Shown here in pieces: positions 57,561-64,000 of a DNA stretch of 64,000 nt. A program made the position numbers and the translations under genes. The notes under the pieces were generated by a model that ran no database searches, was not told where the DNA came from, and was given only the letters and a program-made list of their open reading frames with translations. The DNA is from Alkalibacter rhizosphaerae (lineage in GTDB: Bacteria > Bacillota > Clostridia > Eubacteriales > Alkalibacteraceae), in NCBI RefSeq assembly GCF_017352215.1, contig NZ_CP071444.1:1984001-2048000 (forward strand). The letters are read 5' to 3'. Position 1 is the first letter of the stretch; each line of letters opens with the position of its first letter.

Positions 57561-59009
57561 GTGCTGATTGCAACATCCTATGGATTGAGTTTAGTTCTTG
57601 TCATCAACATCATACTGACTTTCATCATCATTTTTCTGGAAAGGAAAAATCCTCAATCCACATATGCCTGGTTGTTGCTGTTATGGATGATCCCGGCAGT
57701 CGGGTTTGTTTTTTATCTGTTTTTTTCACAGAATCTGACGAGAAGGAAGATCTTCAAGATCAGTTCAACGGAACGGGCATTGACCAATACCATCATACAA
57801 CAGCAAAAGCGAGATTTGACGGAACAGGACAAGGAAATGAACGACATCACCTGGGACAATTACGGTGATATGATCCAATTCCATCAAAATCTGAGTGACG
57901 CCATTTATACCGATGACAACCGAGTCGAAATATTTACGGATGGGGAAGAAAAGTTCTCCACATTGTTGAAGGATATCGCAGAAGCAAAAGATCACATACA
58001 TATGCAATATTTCATATTCAAAAGCAGTTCTCTGGCCGATCGGATCATGGAGGCACTGAAAGCAAAGGCTCTCCAGGGAGTGGAGGTGCGTCTGCTTTTC
58101 GACGATATGGGTGCTATATTTTTAAAGCGCATCGACTTTCAAGATCTGAAAGATTCCGGCGTAAAAGTGGCGCGGTTTTTCCCGTCCAGGATCAAATACA
58201 TCAACTTGAAAGCCAATTATCGAAATCATCGAAAAGTTACGGTCATTGACGGAAAAATTGGATATATCGGCGGATTCAATGTTGGTGACGAGTATCTGGG
58301 CCTGGATCTAAAAATGGGGTACTGGAGAGATACCCATTTGCGCTTGGAAGGTTCCGCCGTTTACGAATTGCAGGTCCGCTTTTTCATGGACTGGCGGGCT
58401 TCTCATGGGGAAGAGTTGGTTTTAAACAGTCACTTCATGCCGGATATAGAGAAAAACGGCGAAGTGGGACTTCAGATCGTCTCATCGGGGCCGGATGATC
58501 CCAATGAGCAGATCAAACAAGGATATCTGAAGATGATCCATGCAGCAAAGTCTTATATTTTCATCCAAACTCCTTATTTTGTTCCGGATCAGTCCATTCT
58601 GGAAGCCTTGCGCATTGCCGCCAAATCTGGAGTGGATGTCCGCATCATGATCCCCAACAAACCGGATCACCTATTTGTCTACTGGGCAACTTTTTCCTAT
58701 GTTGGCGAATTGCTGGGATATGGCGCCAAGATCTATGTTTACGACAATGGATTTCTGCATGCCAAAACCATTGTGGTGGACGATCAGGTGGCATCTGTCG
58801 GTACCTGTAATTTTGATATCCGCAGCTTCAGCCTGAATTTTGAAGTGAATGCTTTTATTTACGATCAGAATGTCTGTTATAAATTGAAGGAGATCTTTAT
58901 CGAGGATATGAAAAAATCCATTCGGATCAATGAAAACAGATACAAAAGCAGACCTGTTACCATGAAAATAAAGGAGTCCATTTCCAGGTTGTTTTCACCG
59001 ATCTTGTAA
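57561..59009 (+). CDS. cls: Cardiolipin synthase
   Basis: Phospholipase D-superfamily synthase of 482 residues. Two N-terminal membrane helices (about 5-25, 35-55) and two HKD motifs: HRKVTVIDGKIGYIGGFN (about 222) and HAKTIVVDDQVASVGTCN (about 400). It joins two phosphatidylglycerol molecules in the membrane. The start is GTG at 57561 with GGAGGGG 5 bp upstream; the longer frame from 57507 lacks a site. Followed 23 bp later by the patatin gene, a lipid-linked pair. Confidence 0.94.
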   Translation: MLIATSYGLSLVLVINIILTFIIIFLERKNPQSTYAWLLLLWMIPAVGFVFYLFFSQNLTRRKIFKISSTERALTNTIIQQQKRDLTEQDKEMNDITWDNYGDMIQFHQNLSDAIYTDDNRVEIFTDGEEKFSTLLKDIAEAKDHIHMQYFIFKSSSLADRIMEALKAKALQGVEVRLLFDDMGAIFLKRIDFQDLKDSGVKVARFFPSRIKYINLKANYRNHRKVTVIDGKIGYIGGFNVGDEYLGLDLKMGYWRDTHLRLEGSAVYELQVRFFMDWRASHGEELVLNSHFMPDIEKNGEVGLQIVSSGPDDPNEQIKQGYLKMIHAAKSYIFIQTPYFVPDQSILEALRIAAKSGVDVRIMIPNKPDHLFVYWATFSYVGELLGYGAKIYVYDNGFLHAKTIVVDDQVASVGTCNFDIRSFSLNFEVNAFIYDQNVCYKLKEIFIEDMKKSIRINENRYKSRPVTMKIKESISRLFSPIL

Positions 59010-59032
59010 AATGTTCCCGAGGAGGAGTCGTT

Positions 59033-59803
59033 ATGTGGGGTATTGTCTTGGAAGGCGGCGGTGCGAAAGGTGCATACCAAATGGGCATCTGGAAGGCTGT
59101 CCGAGAATTGGGGATCGCCTACGATGCTGTAGTTGGGACCAGTGTAGGTGCCTTGAATGCAGCCATGATGGTGCAAGGTGATTTTGAGATTGCCATGGAT
59201 CTGTGGCGATCCATTACACCGGAAAAGATCTATCTCGATCCGGATGGAATCGTGGAAAAATTGATGAACTATGAATTCCAGGCCCAGCACTATGGGGATC
59301 TTCATGATGAAATGGTGAACAACCTGCACACGGATGGATTGGATCCATCTCCATTCGTCGATTTGATCCAAAAGCATGTGGATGAAGATCGAATACGAAA
59401 AACGTTTGTAGATTTCGGATTGGTAGCCATCGACATGGACAAGGAGCAAGGGTTGGAATTGTTTAAAAAGGATATTCCAAAAGGCCAGTTGGCAAATCTT
59501 TTGCTGGCCAGTTGTTATTTGCCTGTTTTTAAAGATCGGACCATCGGCGGGAAGTGCTACATGGATGGAGGGTTTTATAATAATTTGCCGGTGAACATGC
59601 TGGTGGAAGCTGGTTGGAAAAACATCATCGTCGTCAAATTACGGCAACCCCCAGATGATTTGGAGGTACCTAAAGACGTCCAAGTGATCCAGTTGGTGCC
59701 AAGCGAGGATTTGGGACGCACTCTGGATTTTGACAACCAACGGATCCTCGACAACATTCGGTTGGGCTACCTGGATGGGATGAAGGCTTTGGCTGTGTTA
59801 TAA
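59033..59803 (+). CDS. Patatin-like phospholipase
   Basis: Patatin-family acyl hydrolase of 256 residues. The oxyanion motif GGGAKGAY, nucleophile GTSVGALN (Ser about 38) and DGGFYNNLP (Asp about 178) form the Ser-Asp dyad. No signal peptide. It probably hydrolyses phospholipids or neutral lipids at the inner membrane face; its place after cls supports a membrane-lipid role. Site GAGGAGG before the ATG. Confidence 0.92.
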   Translation: MWGIVLEGGGAKGAYQMGIWKAVRELGIAYDAVVGTSVGALNAAMMVQGDFEIAMDLWRSITPEKIYLDPDGIVEKLMNYEFQAQHYGDLHDEMVNNLHTDGLDPSPFVDLIQKHVDEDRIRKTFVDFGLVAIDMDKEQGLELFKKDIPKGQLANLLLASCYLPVFKDRTIGGKCYMDGGFYNNLPVNMLVEAGWKNIIVVKLRQPPDDLEVPKDVQVIQLVPSEDLGRTLDFDNQRILDNIRLGYLDGMKALAVL

Positions 59804-59839
59804 TAAGAGTAAATCGCATAAGGATTTGGAGGAAATACT

Positions 59840-60880
59840 GTGTCAAAAATTAAAGTGGGTATTATTTTTGGAGGAAATTCCAAAGAACATGAAATATCGT
59901 TGTTGTCCGCTTCCAATGTGATGGCGGCCATGGACTTGGATCGCTACGAAGTGGTAGGGTTGGGGATCGATAAAACCGGGAAATGGTATATCTATTCTGG
60001 ATCGAAAGATCGTATCAAAGATGGCACCTGGCTCGAAGACAAAGACAATTTGACCAGTGATGTCAATCTGTTTCAACATCCCGTAATAAATGACATCCAG
60101 GTCTTTTTCCCGGTCCTTCACGGACCAAACGGGGAAGACGGCGCCGTTCAGGGTCTGTTGCGATTGCTGAACAAACCATTTGTCGGGTGTGATGTGCTGG
60201 CAAGTGCAGTGGGTATGGACAAAGTGATTTGTAAACGAATTTTCCGCGATGCTGGGATCCCCCAAGGTCCTTTTATGGATACGGACCACAACCAATGGGA
60301 AAAAGATCCCAACGGATTCATAGAATCCGTGCAAAGAGATATTGGCTATCCCTGTTTTGTAAAGCCTGCCAACATGGGAAGCAGCGTCGGGATCACCAAA
60401 GCCCACAACCGCCAGGAGCTGATCGACGGAATAAAGGACGCGCTGACCTACGATCGGAAGATCCTGGTGGAAGCCAACATCGACTGCCGGGAAATCGAAT
60501 GTGCCGTTCTAGGAAACGAAGAGCCCAAGGCATCTGTATTGGGAGAGATCATACCCTCCAAGGAATTTTATGACTATCAGTCAAAGTATGAAGACGGAGA
60601 CAAATCCACCTTGATCATACCTGCACAGCTGCCGGAGGAGACCACCACCCAGATCCGTAAATATGCCATTGATGCCTTTCGTGCCATAGATGGTCGAGGA
60701 CTCTCAAGGGTCGACTTTTTTGTGGAGAGATCTACCGGAGAAGTATTTATCAATGAGATCAATACGTTGCCCGGATTTACCAATATCAGCATGTATCCAA
60801 AACTTTGGGAAAAAACGGGAACCAACTACCACGATCTTATCGTGGAATTGATCGAACTGGCACTGGACCGATCCTGGTAA
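59840..60880 (+). CDS. ddl: D-alanine--D-alanine ligase
   Basis: ATP-grasp ligase of 346 residues. FGGNSKEHEISLLSASNV, VFFPVLHGPNGEDGAVQGLLRLLNKPFVGCDVLASAVGMDK, PCFVKPANMGSSVGITK, EIECAVLG and FINEINTLPGF are the Ddl signatures. It makes the D-Ala-D-Ala dipeptide of peptidoglycan. The residue in the F/Y-type position reads as YDYQSKY (Y-type, D-Ala specific rather than D-Lac). Start GTG at 59840 with TTGGAGGAAA. Paralogous in fold to the N-terminal half of the 15426-17603 fusion. Confidence 0.95.
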   Translation: MSKIKVGIIFGGNSKEHEISLLSASNVMAAMDLDRYEVVGLGIDKTGKWYIYSGSKDRIKDGTWLEDKDNLTSDVNLFQHPVINDIQVFFPVLHGPNGEDGAVQGLLRLLNKPFVGCDVLASAVGMDKVICKRIFRDAGIPQGPFMDTDHNQWEKDPNGFIESVQRDIGYPCFVKPANMGSSVGITKAHNRQELIDGIKDALTYDRKILVEANIDCREIECAVLGNEEPKASVLGEIIPSKEFYDYQSKYEDGDKSTLIIPAQLPEETTTQIRKYAIDAFRAIDGRGLSRVDFFVERSTGEVFINEINTLPGFTNISMYPKLWEKTGTNYHDLIVELIELALDRSW

Positions 60881-60994
60881 AAAGGTTGTTTTTAGGGCTT
60901 GCAGTATGGGTGGAAGACGAATATAATCGTATCTACACAGAAGTTGGAAGGCTGGATCGAAGCATAAAAAACGATCGGTCGGAAAGGAATCACT

Positions 60995-61423
60995 ATGGAA
61001 AAGAAAAAAATTTGGTTGTCCATCACCGGTCGAACCAAGCACCGGGAAGGGATGGAGGACGTTATCGAGTTGGTGACGCAGGGGGAATTATACCGAAAGT
61101 CCAACAGCGATTACATTATTTACGATGAGACGGAGGTTTCCGGTTTGGAAGGCACCACCACTACGTTGGAAATCGACCGTCAGAAAATGTCCATCATGCG
61201 GTTGGGATCCACCAACTCACACATGACATTTGAAACGGGAAAAAAGAAATTCAACACCTACACCACTCCTTATGGAGATATGGTCATGAGCATCTATACC
61301 AGAAATCTGGCAGTGGATTACGACAAAGACGACCAACCGGTAGACATCCGGGTAGATTACAATGTGGAGATCCAGGGACTGATGGAGACCACAAATGAAC
61401 TGAACATACATGTGAAGCAGTAG
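60995..61423 (+). CDS. DUF1934 (YwiB-like) beta-barrel protein
   Basis: Protein of 142 residues matching the DUF1934/YwiB family: ITGRTKHREG..DVIELVTQGELYRKSNSDYIIYDETEVSGLEGTTTTLEI at the start and MSIYTRNLAVDYDKDDQPVDIRVDYNVEIQG at the end. Lipocalin-like fold, function unknown. It lies 11 bp upstream of argS, the same pairing as in Bacillus (ywiB-argS). Site GGAAAGGAATC. Confidence 0.88.
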   Translation: MEKKKIWLSITGRTKHREGMEDVIELVTQGELYRKSNSDYIIYDETEVSGLEGTTTTLEIDRQKMSIMRLGSTNSHMTFETGKKKFNTYTTPYGDMVMSIYTRNLAVDYDKDDQPVDIRVDYNVEIQGLMETTNELNIHVKQ

Positions 61424-61434
61424 GAGGATCATAA

Positions 61435-63111
61435 ATGACATATACGTTGGAAAAGGTACAAGTACAAATCATAGACGAAATTCAACAGAGCCTGAAACGA
61501 TGCATGGAGCAAGGCCTGTTGGATCTGCCGGAACTACCGGTTATCGAACTGGAAACACCAAGAGAAAAGCAGTTTGGAGATTTTTCTACCAATATTGCCA
61601 TGCAGCTGCCGAAGATCACAAAAAAAGCACCTCGTTTTATTGCCGAGACCATCGTCGGACAGTTTGACAAAAGCAATACGAAAGTTGCTTCCGTCACCAT
61701 TGCAGGTCCGGGGTTTATCAATTTTACCCTGGAAGAAGACTGGATCTATGGTATTTTGCAAGATGTGAAACACCTGGGAGCGGGCTACGGAAAAACGAAA
61801 CTTGGTGCCGGCAAAAAAGCAAATGTGGAATTTATCAGTGCCAATCCCACAGGCCCCATGCATATGGGAAATGCCCGGGGCGGTGCCATCGGGGACGGCA
61901 TGAGCCAGGTTTTATCCTGGGCCGGATATGAAGTGGTAAAAGAGTTTTACATCAACGACGCCGGCAACCAAATCGAAAAATTCGGACAATCTTTGGAAGC
62001 CAGATATCTTCAAATCAATGGAGTGGAAGTCGAATTTCCGGAAGATGGATACAAAGGGGAAGACATCACCATCCACATGAACGAGTTCACAAAAAAACAC
62101 AAGGACAAGTATGTGGATTACGACAGCAGGGAGCGAAGAGAGGTCCTTATTGCTTACGCCCTGGAGAAAAACATCAACAAGATCAAGCAAGACTTGAAAA
62201 GCTACGGCATTGAATACGATGTATGGTTTCACGAAAGCTCACTCCATGAGGAGAATGCTGTTTTGGCTGTAGTGGAAGAATTGACCCAGCGAGGTCATAC
62301 CTATGAAAAAGACGGCGCCACATGGTTCAAAGCCACGGAATTCGGATGCGACAAGGACGATGTCCTGATCCGCAACAACGACATCCCCACCTATTTTGCA
62401 GCGGACATCGCATACCATGTGAACAAGTTGCGTGCTCGAAAGTTTGATTGGGCCATCAATGTGTGGGGTGCGGACCATCACGGACACGTTGCCAGAGTGA
62501 AAGCCGCCTTGGACGCCATCGGACTTTCCGGCGACCAGCTGGATGTGATCCTGATGCAATTGGTCCGATTGGTTCGCAAAGGGGAAACGGCCCGCATGTC
62601 CAAGCGGCAGGGTAATATGGTCACCCTTTCCGACTTGATCGAAGAAGTGGGTCGGGATGCCGCACGGTTCTTCTTTAATCTGCGGGCACCGGAGAGCCAT
62701 TTTGATTTCGACTTGGACCTGGCGGTGGAACAATCCAACGAAAACCCGGTTTTTTATGTTCAATATGCTCATGCAAGAATCTGCAGCATCCTGCGTCAAA
62801 TGGAAGAAGATCTAAGCAAGGTGGAATTGGACTATACCCTTCTCAAGGAAAAGGAAGAGCGGGAATTGATCCGCATCCTAGCGGAGTTGCCGGTGGAGAT
62901 CGACGCAGCCGTTGAAAAGATGGACCCCAGCAAGATCACCAGGTACGCCATGGATGTCGCCTCCGGTTTCCATACATTTTACAATGCCTGTCGGGTACGG
63001 ACCGATGACATGCCTTTAATGAAAGCAAGAGTAGAACTGGTTCGCAGTGTACAACGAGTATTGAAGAACGTTACAACGATTTTGGGGATCGAAGCTCCGG
63101 AACGGATGTAA
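61435..63111 (+). CDS. argS: Arginyl-tRNA synthetase
   Basis: Class I synthetase of 558 residues. N-terminal Arg-tRNA recognition domain, HIGH-like HMGNARGG (about 143), FYINDAGNQIEKFGQS, NVWGADHHGHVARVKAA, the ARMSKRQGN signature in place of KMSKS (about 386), and a DALR anticodon-binding domain (PVFYVQYAHARICSILRQ onward). Slightly longer than average but complete. Site TAGGAGGATC. Terminator follows. Confidence 0.96.
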   Translation: MTYTLEKVQVQIIDEIQQSLKRCMEQGLLDLPELPVIELETPREKQFGDFSTNIAMQLPKITKKAPRFIAETIVGQFDKSNTKVASVTIAGPGFINFTLEEDWIYGILQDVKHLGAGYGKTKLGAGKKANVEFISANPTGPMHMGNARGGAIGDGMSQVLSWAGYEVVKEFYINDAGNQIEKFGQSLEARYLQINGVEVEFPEDGYKGEDITIHMNEFTKKHKDKYVDYDSRERREVLIAYALEKNINKIKQDLKSYGIEYDVWFHESSLHEENAVLAVVEELTQRGHTYEKDGATWFKATEFGCDKDDVLIRNNDIPTYFAADIAYHVNKLRARKFDWAINVWGADHHGHVARVKAALDAIGLSGDQLDVILMQLVRLVRKGETARMSKRQGNMVTLSDLIEEVGRDAARFFFNLRAPESHFDFDLDLAVEQSNENPVFYVQYAHARICSILRQMEEDLSKVELDYTLLKEKEERELIRILAELPVEIDAAVEKMDPSKITRYAMDVASGFHTFYNACRVRTDDMPLMKARVELVRSVQRVLKNVTTILGIEAPERM

Positions 63112-63129
63112 AGCAAAGTGAAAAATATG

Positions 63130-63153
63130 GAGAACCGCGAGGTTCTCTTTTTT
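63130..63153 (+). terminator. Intrinsic terminator after argS
   Basis: GAGAACC-GCGA-GGTTCTC followed by T6 or more. Confidence 0.85.
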
Positions 63154-63212
63154 CTGTCACCAGGATGGAATTCATGTATAATGAAAGTATAAAATTATGG
63201 AGGTGGATGACG

Positions 63213-64000
63213 ATGCGAGAACTATTTGAAGGATTGGAGCCTGGAAAGGTAATGGCTTTTTTTTACGATATATCCCAGATACCAAGAGGAAGCGGACATG
63301 AACTGAAAATCAGCAACTATCTTGTGAATTTTGCGAAAGAACGGGGATTGGAATGTCATCAGGATCGGCTGAACAACGTCTGGATCCGAAAAGAAGCCCA
63401 TGAGAGCAAGAAAGATCGCCCTGCCGTTATTCTGCAAGGTCATATGGATATGGTTTGGGAGAAAAACAACGATACGGTGTTTGACTTTATAAAGCAACCC
63501 CTGGATCTTTACGTGGAAGATGATTATATCAAAGCCAGGGGAACCACCTTGGGTGCGGACAATGGCATCGCCGTTGCCATGATCATGGCTGTGTTGGATG
63601 ATGAGACCTTGGAGCTTCCCTGCATTGAAGGAGTTTTTACCGTAGATGAGGAGAGAGGCTTGACTGGAGCCTTGGGCTTTGACGCATCTGATTTGAAAGG
63701 CCAAATTTTGATCAACCTGGATTCGGAAGACGACGACGAAATTTTAACCAGTTGCGCAGGCGGAGTTCGACTGAATTATCACTTGCCGGTCCGACCGGAT
63801 CGAAAAAAAAGGGAAGGACGCTTTTGCAGAGTCTCCGTGAAAGGATTGCTGGGAGGTCATTCCGGCATGGACATCAACAAAGGCCGGGCAAATGCCAATC
63901 ACTTGCTTGGTCGTCTTCTATATTCGATCCATGAAGAAATGGACATGGCCATCGTATCGGTGGAAGGTGGATCCAAGGACAATGCCATCCCCAGAGAAGC
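63213..64000 (+). CDS. pepD: Aminoacyl-histidine dipeptidase (M20C), cut by the window edge
   Basis: The first 262 residues of a PepD-type zinc dipeptidase. MRELFEGLEPGKVMAFFYDISQIPRGSG, LQGHMDMVWEKN (metal His about 77), RGTTLGADNGIA (bridging Asp), FTVDEERGLTGA (Glu pair) and GLLGGHSGMDINKGRANAN are all in the family order. Hydrolyses Xaa-His and other dipeptides in the cytoplasm. The ATG at 63213 follows GGAGGTGG. The gene runs beyond 64000. Confidence 0.92.
   Translation, partial: MRELFEGLEPGKVMAFFYDISQIPRGSGHELKISNYLVNFAKERGLECHQDRLNNVWIRKEAHESKKDRPAVILQGHMDMVWEKNNDTVFDFIKQPLDLYVEDDYIKARGTTLGADNGIAVAMIMAVLDDETLELPCIEGVFTVDEERGLTGALGFDASDLKGQILINLDSEDDDEILTSCAGGVRLNYHLPVRPDRKKREGRFCRVSVKGLLGGHSGMDINKGRANANHLLGRLLYSIHEEMDMAIVSVEGGSKDNAIPRE

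Noticed and set aside
60805-61128. Plus-strand frame of 107 codons between ddl and the DUF1934 gene
   Set aside because: It overlaps both genes out of frame, with no site or domain; the DUF1934 frame is conserved.

Overview
The window looks like chromosome from a Gram-positive anaerobe of the Bacillota (Clostridia-like). The pointers are strong AGGAGG-type ribosome binding sites, many TTG and GTG starts, a Mini-RNase III next to cysS, GlpP, a DUF1934 gene next to argS, an ftsEX/M23 hydrolase/S41 protease cluster, lipobox lipoproteins and corrinoid C1 enzymes. No rRNA, tRNA or CRISPR array was seen. A genus cannot be named from this sequence alone.

Layout. 1-1.2 kb: end of an IS3-type element joined to a BCCT transporter that lacks its N-terminal half. 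1.3-6.8 kb: MscS channel, a ModE-like/TupA-like regulator, an M19 dipeptidase and the tungstate importer tupABC, with a ModE-like palindrome just downstream of the tupA promoter. 6.8-18.3 kb: a lipase-like protein, a 2-hydroxyacid dehydrogenase, a lipoprotein serpin, a nucleoside kinase, a GerMN lipoprotein, a tautomerase, L25, an ATP-grasp/degenerate M20 fusion and a flavoprotein. 18.4-24.7 kb: a SorC-type regulator and an acetoin-dehydrogenase-like operon (acoABCL) whose E2 and E3 genes share a duplicated lipoyl domain. 24.8-34 kb: housekeeping genes (HAD, ispF with a frameshift, cysS, mrnC, ychF, glpP, tkt, radical SAM). 33.8-38.8 kb: cell-wall division cluster (peptidoglycan-binding protein, ftsE, ftsX, EnvC-like hydrolase, S41 protease). 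38.8-44.2 kb: rlmA-like, glutathione peroxidase, rpiB, a frameshifted URO-D-family gene and a large surface protein.

44.2-54.8 kb is the most distinctive part: a visibly AT-richer island. It holds three divergent URO-D-family methyltransferases, a methyl-THF:corrinoid methyltransferase, a corrinoid protein, a TetR regulator, an Na+/solute symporter with a small membrane partner, an MFS transporter and two microproteins. Four of its transcription units start from near-identical promoters (TTGACA, 18-bp spacer, TAATAT or TAAAAT) whose -35 box sits in the centre of an inverted repeat CCTTAAA/TTTAAGG. The simplest reading is a co-regulated corrinoid-dependent demethylation regulon of unknown substrate, transferring methyl groups to tetrahydrofolate.

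54.9-64 kb: an FAD/NAD(P) oxidoreductase; a tandem pair of GEMM-I (cyclic dinucleotide) riboswitch aptamers in front of an exported transglutaminase-like protein; then cardiolipin synthase, a patatin, ddl, DUF1934, argS and the start of pepD. The two aptamers differ at the position that separates c-di-GMP from cGAMP recognition.

Two genes (ispF and the 41-kb URO-D gene) are each broken by one missing base next to a short homopolymer. These may be sequencing errors rather than true pseudogenes.
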